Below are positions 56,389 through 64,000 of a DNA stretch of 64,000 nucleotides, piece after piece. Where the stretch lies: assembly GCF_028283685.1 (NCBI RefSeq), contig NZ_JAPWKF010000001.1:248001-312000 (forward strand). Direction: 5' to 3'. The translations under genes were made by a program, and so were the position numbers. Origin of the DNA: Edaphobacter sp. (GTDB taxonomy: Bacteria > Acidobacteriota > Terriglobia > Terriglobales > Acidobacteriaceae). The notes under the pieces were generated by a model that searched no databases, was not told the origin of the DNA, and saw only the letters and a list, made by a program, of their open reading frames with translations. The stretch's first letter is position 1. Each line of letters starts with the position of its first letter.

Positions 56389-57606
56389 ATGACGAACAAA
56401 GGACGTGTACTGGCCCTCGGTTTTATAACTGTTTCGAGTGCCTGCCTTCTGACTTCCTGCAAATCAAGCGCACCACCAGTCGAAGAATCTCCCATCGTGC
56501 CGATAGCTACGGTGGGCCCTGCAACGTTGCAGAACAACATCGTCCTGTCTGCAGAGTTTGAGCCATTTCAGGATGTAGATGTCATGGCCAAGGTCGCTGG
56601 ATACGTCCGCACCATTCACGTCGATATCGGAACGCACGTAAAGACCGGTGACGTACTGGCGATTCTTGAAGTTCCTGAAATTCAGGACGAACTCCAGAAG
56701 GCTAAGGCAGGCGTTGCTGCTGCTGAAGCAAATGTTGTTACTGCGGAAGCGGGCGTTCACCGCGCTGAAGCCGGAGCAAACATCGCACATCTATCCTTTC
56801 AGCGCATTCAGGAAGTTGCCTCAAAAAATAAAGGCCTGGTGCCTCGTCAGGATGTCGATGTAGCACTGTCCCATGATGCCGAAGCGACCGCACAGCTTGC
56901 CAGTGCGAAAGCTGGCCTTCGAGCGGCGCAGGAGTCAAAGGTCGCAGCAGATTCGGAATACGATCGCGCCGGAGCCATGATGCAATATGCGACGATTCGC
57001 GCTCCCTTCAACGGCATCATCACGAAGCGGTACGCGAGCACGGGATCAATGATTCAGGCGGGCATCGCCTCTCAATCGCAGGCAATGCCTGTTGTCCGTC
57101 TTGCACAATACGACCTCCTCCGGCTTACACTTCCTGTCCCCGTTACATCTGTCGCCGAAATCAAGGATGGTCAGACAGTCGATGTCACGGTCTCCAATCC
57201 AAACCGCACGTTCCATGGCAAAATCTCTCGCTTCGCAGGTGCGGTACAGATGGCGACACGGACTATGGATACGCAGGTGGACGTGCCTAATACGGATGGC
57301 AGTCTGATTCCCGGCATGTACGCACAGGTTCACTTGCATCTTGCAGAGCGGCCCAATGTCATGAGTGTGCCTATCGATGCGATTGATGGGCTCGGTACGA
57401 GTGTGGAACAGGCCTATGTCGTCCGTGATGGCGTGGTGCACGTTGTCCAGGTCACAACGGGGCTGCAAACCTCCACACGACTTGAAGTCCTCACAGGGTT
57501 GACCATCGGAGATCAGGTGATCGTTGGCCGCCATACCGGCCTCTCTGAAGGAGAGAAGGTAAAAGCCAGCCCCGCAACGTACGAAAACGAGTCAGCACAC
57601 AGCTAA
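56389..57606 (+). CDS. RND membrane fusion protein (periplasmic adaptor, lipoprotein)
   Basis: 405 residues. A lipobox (LLTSC, Cys near residue 24) suggests anchoring to the inner membrane. The lipoyl halves (AKVAGYVRTIHVDIGTHV and PFNGIITKRYASTGSMI) flank an alpha-helical hairpin, followed by beta-barrel and membrane-proximal domains as in AcrA/MexA. It connects the RND pump to TolC. Confidence 0.93.
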   Translation: MTNKGRVLALGFITVSSACLLTSCKSSAPPVEESPIVPIATVGPATLQNNIVLSAEFEPFQDVDVMAKVAGYVRTIHVDIGTHVKTGDVLAILEVPEIQDELQKAKAGVAAAEANVVTAEAGVHRAEAGANIAHLSFQRIQEVASKNKGLVPRQDVDVALSHDAEATAQLASAKAGLRAAQESKVAADSEYDRAGAMMQYATIRAPFNGIITKRYASTGSMIQAGIASQSQAMPVVRLAQYDLLRLTLPVPVTSVAEIKDGQTVDVTVSNPNRTFHGKISRFAGAVQMATRTMDTQVDVPNTDGSLIPGMYAQVHLHLAERPNVMSVPIDAIDGLGTSVEQAYVVRDGVVHVVQVTTGLQTSTRLEVLTGLTIGDQVIVGRHTGLSEGEKVKASPATYENESAHS

Positions 57607-57638
57607 GCACTCCGCCTGTAGAAAAAGAGCGAGGATAG

Positions 57639-60600
57639 ATGTCGGGATTTTCCATTCGAAACCCCTATTTGATTGTTGTCCTGTGCCTGGTCATGATGAT
57701 TCTGGGCACGGTGAGTGCTTCAGACATGCCGGTTGACATGTTTCCGGCGGTAAACCTGCCTGTTGTTGCTGTCGCAACCTTCTATTCGGGCATGCCTCCA
57801 GCTCAAATTGAGACAAACATCACATACCATCTGGAGCGTCAATTCACACTTGCCAGTGGGATCGACCATATGGAGTCACGCTCTCTACCGGGTGTGAGTC
57901 TCATCAAGGTTTATTTTCGAGCCGGTACAGATCCGGACGCAGATGCCTCATCAATCTCATCACTCGCGATGAGCGATCTTCGCGACATGCCGCCAGGCAC
58001 GTATCCTCCCATCATCCTGAAGCAGGATGCGGCAAGTATCCCCGTGTCCCTCGTCACGCTTGCGGGCTCCGGTCTTGATGAGAGCAAGCTGAAGGACCTT
58101 GGACAGAACTTCGTCCGCAACCAGCTCGCCAGCGTGAACGGCGCATCTGTACCGCAACCGTTCGGCGGACGTTGGCGGCAGATCATGCTGTATGCCGATC
58201 CCTACAAGCTTGAAGCCAATCAGTTGAGTCCTATGGACGTTGTACGAAAGATCAACGAAGCCAACGTGATCTTACCCGCTGGCGATGTGGAGATCGGGCG
58301 CAACGACTATGACCTCTATACCAATTCGATGCTGGGTGCTGCGGCTGACATCTCACAAGTGCCGTTGAAGATGGAAGGCCAGTCTCCTGTGCGCGTAGGC
58401 GATGTAGCTGTTGCGCAGGATTCCTTCAGCCGTCAGTTCAACATTGTTCGCGTCAACGGTCAGCGCGCGGTGTACCTTCCAATCTTCAAGGCCGGCACGG
58501 ATTCCAACACAATCGCAATTGTGGACGGTGTTCGCTCCACGCTGAAGAATCTGTACGACGTGCCCGCCTCACTGAAGACGACCGTCGTCTTCGATCAATC
58601 TCGCTTCGTCAAAACAGCAATCGAGACACTGGTTCACGAAGGCGGCGTCGGACTCTTCCTGACCTGCCTGATGATTCTCGTCTTTCTCGGAAGTATGCGT
58701 GCCACGCTAGCCGTCTTCTTCTCGATCCCGCTGTCCCTGCTGACAACATTTTTCGTGCTCAAACTTAGCGGCAGCTCTATCAACAGCATGGTGCTCGGTG
58801 GTCTTGCGCTGGCATTGTCTCGCCTCATCGATAACTCCGTCGTAGTGCTTGAGAACATCTTCCGTCACCTTGAGGGAGGAGAACCACCTGTAGTCGCTGC
58901 CGAGAAGGGTGGTCAGGAGGTTGCACTTCCAGTACTGGCCGGTACACTTACCACGGTCGTCGTCTTCTTTCCGGTCACAATGCTCTACGGTGTCAGCCGG
59001 TTTCTCTTCTCGGCTCTCGCCCTTGCAGTCGTGATCTCCCTGTTCGCCTCGTATTTTGTCGCACTCACCGTAGTTCCACTCTTCTGCGCACGCTTTATCA
59101 AAAGTCCACACGGTGAGCTGGTTCATGAATCTGCGGAAGATGAGGTTGTTATATCCGCGGCACCCGGCAGGAAGCGCAGCTTTGGAGCCCGATTCAATGA
59201 GCGGTTTGCTGCAGGCTTTGACGTATTACTGCATCGCTACGACAGGCTCGTGCAGAAAGTGCTCGAAGCCCCACGGGCGGTCCTCGCTGGTTCTGCAGTT
59301 ATCTTCCTCCTGAGCCTTCTGCTGTTTCCTCTGCTGGGTCTCTCCTTCTTTCCACGCACCGATGCCGGTCAGTTTGTGATCAACTTCAAGGCACCATCCG
59401 GCACAAAGCTGGTTGATACCGAGGCCGAGGCTGCAAAGATTGAGAGCATCGTGCGCGGTATCGTCTCCAAGCACGACATGGGGCTGACGGTAACCAATAT
59501 CGGAGTGGATCCTGGATTTTCGGCTCTCTTTACTCCAAACTCGGCCATGCACACCGGTTTCACTCAGGTAGCACTCTCCGAAGACCACTCGGTGAGCAGC
59601 TACACCTACATCGACAAGGTGAAGGCGGCTCTGGCAAACCAGATGCCTGAACTGCAGACCTTCTTCTCCAGCGGCAGTCTCGTCGATGGAGTCTTGAACA
59701 TGGGAGCTCCCGCTCCAATCGACATTCGTGTCGCCGGCAACGATATGACTGCTGACTATAATCTTGCGCAGTCCATCGCCGCGAAGGTGCAGCGCATTCA
59801 CGGTGTCGCAGACGTCTACATTCCGCAGGACATTGACTACCCGTCGCTTCGCATCGCTATCGACCGCACCAGAGCAAGCCAACTAGGTCTGACCGAAAAG
59901 GAAGTTGTCTCCAACATCATTACGGCTCTCACCTCGAATCAAATGATCGCTCCCAGCATCTGGATCGACCCCAAGAGTGGTAACAACTACTTCCTCACCG
60001 TTCAATATAAAGAGGGCCAGGTCAAGTCCATCGAAGATCTCAAGGCAATACCTTTGCATGGAACGAACATCTCAAGGCCGACGCGTCTGGACATGGTCGC
60101 AAACATTGAACAATTCAAGGCCCCGACGGAGATGGACCACACGCAGATTCGTAGATTTGTCGATGTCTATGTACGTCCTCAGGAGGAGAGCCTCAATCGC
60201 ATCACCGACGAGATCAATAAGGTGATTGCAGCAACTCCCGCTACCCCGGGAATCAAAATCTCACTCACCGGAAGCGTGAATTCGATGAACGCTTCGTTCA
60301 AGAGCTTTGCTATCGGTCTTATGCTTTCGGTGCTGCTTCTCTTTTTGATCCTTGTAGCGCAGTTCCGCTCTTTCATAGATCCCTTCATCATTCTTCTGGC
60401 GTTGCCCCCTGGCATCACCGGCGTGATCGTAGCTCTGCTCTTGTGGGGGACGACATTGAACGTTATGTCGCTGATGGGAGTTGTCATGCTCGCCGGCATC
60501 GCACTCTCCAATAGCATTCTGATCGTGGAGTTCGCACATCACCTGATGAAGGAAGGGATGGAAGTTCGCGAGGCTATCACAACATCCTGCCGCGTGCGTC

Positions 60601-60812
60601 TGCGCCCAATCTTGATGACGTCTCTCGCCACGCTCATCGGCCTGCTGCCGATGGCGCTCAAACTAGGTGAGGGAAGTGAAGCATATGCCCCGCTGGCACA
60701 GGCGCTTATTGGAGGACTGACCGTCTCCGTCGTTCTGACGGTCTTCCTCGTGCCTGCAGGATTCTTTCTCGTCTATAAGAACAAGGCCGGCAACTCAGTT
60801 GCTCACGCTTGA
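57639..60812 (+). CDS. RND-family efflux pump, inner-membrane subunit
   Basis: 1057 residues, full AcrB-like length with 12 predicted membrane helices and two large periplasmic loops. TM4 reads LIDNSVVVLEN: the first of the two acidic relay residues of AcrB is kept, the second is Asn. TM10 reads GIALSNSILIVEF, with Ser where AcrB has the relay Lys. A Lys-rich charged cytoplasmic loop lies near residues 490-530. The neighbours supply TolC and the adaptor. Substrate unknown; export of the assembly-line product is possible but not shown. Confidence 0.92.
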   Translation: MSGFSIRNPYLIVVLCLVMMILGTVSASDMPVDMFPAVNLPVVAVATFYSGMPPAQIETNITYHLERQFTLASGIDHMESRSLPGVSLIKVYFRAGTDPDADASSISSLAMSDLRDMPPGTYPPIILKQDAASIPVSLVTLAGSGLDESKLKDLGQNFVRNQLASVNGASVPQPFGGRWRQIMLYADPYKLEANQLSPMDVVRKINEANVILPAGDVEIGRNDYDLYTNSMLGAAADISQVPLKMEGQSPVRVGDVAVAQDSFSRQFNIVRVNGQRAVYLPIFKAGTDSNTIAIVDGVRSTLKNLYDVPASLKTTVVFDQSRFVKTAIETLVHEGGVGLFLTCLMILVFLGSMRATLAVFFSIPLSLLTTFFVLKLSGSSINSMVLGGLALALSRLIDNSVVVLENIFRHLEGGEPPVVAAEKGGQEVALPVLAGTLTTVVVFFPVTMLYGVSRFLFSALALAVVISLFASYFVALTVVPLFCARFIKSPHGELVHESAEDEVVISAAPGRKRSFGARFNERFAAGFDVLLHRYDRLVQKVLEAPRAVLAGSAVIFLLSLLLFPLLGLSFFPRTDAGQFVINFKAPSGTKLVDTEAEAAKIESIVRGIVSKHDMGLTVTNIGVDPGFSALFTPNSAMHTGFTQVALSEDHSVSSYTYIDKVKAALANQMPELQTFFSSGSLVDGVLNMGAPAPIDIRVAGNDMTADYNLAQSIAAKVQRIHGVADVYIPQDIDYPSLRIAIDRTRASQLGLTEKEVVSNIITALTSNQMIAPSIWIDPKSGNNYFLTVQYKEGQVKSIEDLKAIPLHGTNISRPTRLDMVANIEQFKAPTEMDHTQIRRFVDVYVRPQEESLNRITDEINKVIAATPATPGIKISLTGSVNSMNASFKSFAIGLMLSVLLLFLILVAQFRSFIDPFIILLALPPGITGVIVALLLWGTTLNVMSLMGVVMLAGIALSNSILIVEFAHHLMKEGMEVREAITTSCRVRLRPILMTSLATLIGLLPMALKLGEGSEAYAPLAQALIGGLTVSVVLTVFLVPAGFFLVYKNKAGNSVAHA

Positions 60813-60828
60813 TGCAAGCCATCAGAGT

Positions 60829-60847
60829 GATGACTCGACAAGTCATC
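60829..60847 (+). terminator. Possible terminator after the RND operon
   Basis: GATGACT-CGACA-AGTCATC: 7-base perfect arms and a 5-base loop, 17 bases after the RND stop, followed by T-rich CTTTCGATTTCTTT. The stem is AT-containing and the T-run is interrupted, so it may be a weak terminator. Confidence 0.45.
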
Positions 60848-60930
60848 CTTTCGATTTCTTTGACAGGGAAAAGCGATATTGATAGCGTTGAGAAGTGCGA
60901 TAATCTTGGATTTTCGCACTTCTCTTCAGC

Positions 60931-61008
60931 GTCCCCGTCGTCTAGCCCGGCCCAGGACACCGCCCTTTCACGGCGATAACACGGGTTCGAATCCCGTCGG
61001 GGACGCCA
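60931..61008 (+). tRNA. tRNA-Glu (anticodon TTC)
   Basis: Complete cloverleaf with encoded CCA. The acceptor stem GTCCCCG pairs with CGGGGAC, the T-arm contains GGTTCGAATCC, and the anticodon loop CTTTCAC gives TTC at 60967-60969. Close to bacterial tRNA-Glu throughout. One feature is odd: the outermost anticodon-stem pair is C60960/A60976 rather than C-G. Confidence 0.97.
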
Positions 61009-61050
61009 ATAGCTTTCACTACTCAAGAGAAACCGTCCGTCTTGGGAACT

Positions 61051-61728
61051 ATGTCTGCCATCAGCCCCCGATATAAATATCTCGATGCACTGACAACAGC
61101 TTTTGTGGTCATTCTTCTTGTGTCAAATCTGGTAGCGCAGAAGGTTTGCATGATTGGCCCTTTTGCCGTCAGCGGCGCCGTCCTGCTCTTCCCAATCACC
61201 TACATTTTTTCCGATGTGTTCACAGAGGTCTACGGCTTCGCAGCTTCAAGGCGGGCCATATGGCTCGGCTTCTTCGGAACGGCCCTGCTCTATCTGATGG
61301 CGACGATTACGATCGCCCTGCCCCCTGCTCCTGGATGGCATCACCAGGAGGCATTCTCGATCGTCTTCGGATTTATCCCCCGAATCCTGGCCGCAAGCCT
61401 CATCGCATTCCTGGCCGGCGAGTTTGCCAATTCGTACACAATGGCTCGCCTAAAGCTTTTCACGAATGGCGAAAAACTTTGGACTCGCACAATCGGATCG
61501 ACCATCGTCGGTCAGGCAGTCGACACCACGCTGGTGATTACTCTTACTTTCGGTGGAACCGTCACCTTCTCGACACTTCTAAACATGATCGTGACGGGCT
61601 ATTTTCTGAAGGTCACCTACGAGGTTCTTGCGACCCCGATGACATATCTGGTGGTCAATTCGCTCAAGCGAGCCGAGAAGACCGATACCTTTGACAGGGA
61701 CGAAAATTTCAATCCCTTCGCCTTTTAG
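61051..61728 (+). CDS. YhhQ-family queuosine-precursor transporter
   Basis: About 225 residues with six hydrophobic helices, matching the YhhQ/DUF165 (vitamin-uptake-like ECF S-component) family: LVSNLVAQKV, FPITYIFSDVFTEVYGF and GQAVDTTLVI are recognisable. Members import queuosine precursors (preQ0/preQ1). ATG 61051 is preferred to TTG 61042. It lies next to tRNA-Glu, which is not itself a queuosine substrate, so the adjacency is probably chance. Its end faces ligD 18 bases away. Confidence 0.9.
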   Translation: MSAISPRYKYLDALTTAFVVILLVSNLVAQKVCMIGPFAVSGAVLLFPITYIFSDVFTEVYGFAASRRAIWLGFFGTALLYLMATITIALPPAPGWHHQEAFSIVFGFIPRILAASLIAFLAGEFANSYTMARLKLFTNGEKLWTRTIGSTIVGQAVDTTLVITLTFGGTVTFSTLLNMIVTGYFLKVTYEVLATPMTYLVVNSLKRAEKTDTFDRDENFNPFAF

Positions 61729-61746
61729 CATTCCTGCGTTCATCGA

Positions 61747-64000
61747 TCAAGTATCTGGCAGACGTTGCTTTATGGTGTCGATGGCCTTCCATGGATTTTT
61801 CTTGAGCCTGGTCTTCCATGACTCATACTCCGCCACGTTGAACACAGGCATCCTGTTCGCTGTTTTCAATTCCTTCCAGCTAAGAGGAAGCGACACGGGC
61901 GCCCCTTCGCGCCCGCGTGGAGAGTAGGCAGCTACTGAAGTCGCTCCTCGTTCATTGCGCAGGTAATCAAGATAGATCTTTCCTTTTCTCGCGGCCTTGT
62001 TCATCTTCGTCAGGTAGCGTTGAGGAAATTCTTTTTCGATGGCGGATACAAAGGTATGCGCAAATGTCTTCACAGGTTCCCATGACTTATCCGGCGCTAT
62101 CGGGCATACCACGTGCAATCCTTTGCCGCCGGTGGTCTTGACGAAGCTTTTCAGGTCCACTCGATCAAGGCGATCATGAACGAGTTCAGCCGCCTCCCGA
62201 AGATCCTGCCAGGTCAAAGCCTCGTCCGGATCAAGATCGAAGATGAGGCGGTCCGGATGTTCGAGATGTTCATTGCGCGAACCCCAGGGATGTATCTCCA
62301 GCACGCTGATCTGCGCGAGGCTGGTAAGCCCCTCAACACTATCGATCGTGATGTAGGGCTCAATCTTTCCTGTCTTCTTATCCGGCACGTCCACTTGCTT
62401 CACTTCGGCTGGGAGCATCGCATTCCGATGCTTCTGGAAGAACGATCCATTCCCAATGCCGTCGGGACAGCGCACAAGGCTTACCGGCCGATCGATAATC
62501 TCCGCTAACAGATAAGGCGCGATAGCGCGGTAATAATCCGACAGCATCTGCTTCGTGAGGCCGGAGCTTGCATCGAGTACTTTCTCTGGATGAGTCAGGC
62601 GAACGGTGGTGCGTGCCCGGTCGGGCGTCTTAGGTTGAGGAGCTTTCTTCGCCGCGGGCAAAGAACTTGACTTCATGCCGCTTCGACCTTTTCTCGCGCC
62701 ATACGATGATGACTCCTCTTCACGAACAACATCCTTGGCCTGTTTGTCTTCACGAATACCCAGAAAAGCTGCCTGACGGACAAGGCCGTCTCCCGTCCAG
62801 GTTGCGAAGCGCACTTGAACGACGAGGCCGGGACTGACCCAATGTGCACCCTTTCGCGCTTCAACGCCTATCGCCTCAAAAGGGCATTTCGATTGCCGTA
62901 ATCGATCTAACGCATCACGCAGCAGTCGGTGCGTCTTTTGCGTAAACCCCGTGCCAGTGCGCCCAGCGTAGATGAGAGCACCATCGCGGTAATACCCCAG
63001 CAGGAGAGCGCCAATTCCATGAATATGATTTGTGGGAAGCGTGAAGCCTCCCACCACAAACTCCTGTTCGTGAAGACACTTGGTCTTGATCCAGTCGTTG
63101 CTGCGTCCCGAGAGATAAACACTAGCGGACTTCTTTGAGACGATCCCTTCTGCATGCAGCTTGCAGGCCTCGAGCAGAAGCTTCTCTCCACCGCGCTCAA
63201 GGTGTTCGCTGAAGAGGATGCGATTCACCTCTGATCGCTTTAGTAGATCCGCGAGCAACTCCTTGCGTTCGACAAGCTTTAGATCTCTCACCCTCCTTCC
63301 GTTCAGGTGTAAAAGATCGAATGCGAAGTAGCTGAGGTCACCAGCCGCACCTTCCTGCATAGCAGCCTGAAGATCGGCGAAGCTTGTTGTGCCGTTCTCG
63401 CTGAGTACAACCAATTCGCCGTCCAGAGTTACATCCTCTGCCGGGAGTGCAGCGATCTCGTTAGAGATCGCAGGCATACGGTGAGTCCAGTCAAGCCCTG
63501 TCCTCGTGAGCATGGCTACACGATCGCCGGACTTTCTTGCCTGGATGCGATAGCCATCCAGTTTGAGCTCGTGCAGCCAGCCTTCGCTGGAAGGTGGTAC
63601 CTCTGCGATCACTGCCAGCTGGGGAGGAATGAAGAGAGGAGGTTCTTCATAAGCGAGCGCTTCAAATTGCTCTTTCAGAGCTGGGAGTACATCAACCTTC
63701 CCCTTTGCCTGTCTCATGCTTGCCTTTGGCTTGGTCGCTGCTCCCTTGGCAGATTGCCAGACATGATCTTCGTTGCTGGCGATCTCCTTCATGGTCCGCT
63801 TTGTTACAACGCTTGTGAGCTGTGCCTCCGTGACTGGAGTGACGTCTTCGCTGCGCTCATATGAATCGTGCTCTTTGATAAGCAGCCAGTTGCTCTTCGT
63901 GCCCTTAGCCTTTGATTTCATGCGGATCAGCGCCCACTTGCCTTTGAGCCGCTCTCCATGGAGAACAAACTTCAGACTGCCATCTCGCAGACCGGCTTCC
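61747..64000 (-). CDS. ligD: ATP-dependent DNA ligase LigD (PE-ligase-polymerase), 5' end outside window
   Basis: Within the window at least 750 residues. The reading frame is open to the right edge: before the internal ATG 63921 it reads GSLKFVLHGERLKGKW, which is the end of the 3'-phosphoesterase domain, so ATG 63921 is not the start. The ligase domain has the adenylation motif ELKLDGYR, GELVV and VVEVRFA-like VVQVRFATWT; the polymerase/primase domain follows (SLVRCPDG, IFDLDPD, KTTGGKGLHVV). The order PE-ligase-polymerase is the Pseudomonas-type LigD used with Ku in non-homologous end joining. Ku is not in the window. Confidence 0.95.
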   Translation of the reverse strand, partial: EAGLRDGSLKFVLHGERLKGKWALIRMKSKAKGTKSNWLLIKEHDSYERSEDVTPVTEAQLTSVVTKRTMKEIASNEDHVWQSAKGAATKPKASMRQAKGKVDVLPALKEQFEALAYEEPPLFIPPQLAVIAEVPPSSEGWLHELKLDGYRIQARKSGDRVAMLTRTGLDWTHRMPAISNEIAALPAEDVTLDGELVVLSENGTTSFADLQAAMQEGAAGDLSYFAFDLLHLNGRRVRDLKLVERKELLADLLKRSEVNRILFSEHLERGGEKLLLEACKLHAEGIVSKKSASVYLSGRSNDWIKTKCLHEQEFVVGGFTLPTNHIHGIGALLLGYYRDGALIYAGRTGTGFTQKTHRLLRDALDRLRQSKCPFEAIGVEARKGAHWVSPGLVVQVRFATWTGDGLVRQAAFLGIREDKQAKDVVREEESSSYGARKGRSGMKSSSLPAAKKAPQPKTPDRARTTVRLTHPEKVLDASSGLTKQMLSDYYRAIAPYLLAEIIDRPVSLVRCPDGIGNGSFFQKHRNAMLPAEVKQVDVPDKKTGKIEPYITIDSVEGLTSLAQISVLEIHPWGSRNEHLEHPDRLIFDLDPDEALTWQDLREAAELVHDRLDRVDLKSFVKTTGGKGLHVVCPIAPDKSWEPVKTFAHTFVSAIEKEFPQRYLTKMNKAARKGKIYLDYLRNERGATSVAAYSPRGREGAPVSLPLSWKELKTANRMPVFNVAEYESWKTRLKKNPWKAIDTIKQRLPDT

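Noticed and set aside
60706..61026. Minus-strand frame of 106 residues containing RRDSNPCYRRERA
   Set aside because: This is the familiar false translation of the antisense of a tRNA gene (here tRNA-Glu at 60931-61008).
1..64000. CRISPR arrays, insertion sequences, integrases
   Set aside because: No regularly spaced repeats and no transposase or integrase motifs were seen in any frame I read.

Overview
The window looks like a chromosomal piece of a Gram-negative soil bacterium. It has an outer-membrane polysaccharide export lipoprotein-type protein, a TolC/RND pump and many secreted or envelope proteins. GC is moderately high by eye. A GH106-like rhamnosidase, a PE-ligase-polymerase LigD, a DUF190 gene in an RND operon, and large exopolysaccharide (EPS) loci carrying partner-switching regulators together fit Acidobacteriota (Terriglobia, Acidobacteriaceae-like) best. 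That assignment is inference from gene content, not from a marker gene.

Layout. 1-4 kb: an O-antigen ligase/polymerase-like membrane protein (minus) diverges from a Wzc-like chain-length protein (plus). 4.1-19.1 kb (plus): a first biosynthetic block with an iterative, fungal-HR-PKS-like synthase (KS-AT-DH-cMT-ER-KR-ACP), a free-standing condensation-fold protein, an NRPS with a TubC docking domain, half a C domain, A and PCP, a type II thioesterase, a GT-C membrane glycosyltransferase and a Sfp-type PPTase. 19.2-28.9 kb: EPS machinery, namely Wza-like export protein, serine-acetyltransferase-like enzyme, three glycosyltransferases, a STAS protein, a true polyprenyl-phosphate sugar transferase, and two fusion proteins carrying degenerate copies of that transferase fold. 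28.9-30.6 kb: HATPase anti-sigma factor and response-regulator/PP2C phosphatase. 30.9-32.3 kb: PAF-acetylhydrolase-like hydrolase.

32.3-46.3 kb (minus): a second assembly line in three overlapping genes. A-PCP (code reads as Thr) is followed by KS-AT-ACP-aminotransferase-C-A-PCP (code reads close to Gly), then C-C-PCP-TE. The last gene is split by a one-base frameshift inside its first C domain, which has also lost its catalytic His (HQxxxDG).

47-52.7 kb: two more glycosyltransferases, a left-handed-beta-helix acyltransferase and a secreted GH106-like rhamnosidase. 52.7-53.9 kb holds only decayed sequence with a 23-bp direct repeat. 53.9-60.8 kb (plus): a secreted protein, DUF190, TolC, MFP and RND operon. 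Then come tRNA-Glu(TTC), a YhhQ-type queuosine-precursor transporter and the 3' part of ligD, which runs off the right edge.

How it may fit together (inference): the PPTase activates all carrier proteins; the two PKS/NRPS lines make an amino-acid-containing lipid or amino-polyketide peptide; their placement inside an EPS locus suggests either co-regulated secreted products or acyl/peptidyl decoration of the polysaccharide. The partner-switching genes are candidates for controlling the locus, and the nearby RND pump is a possible exporter.
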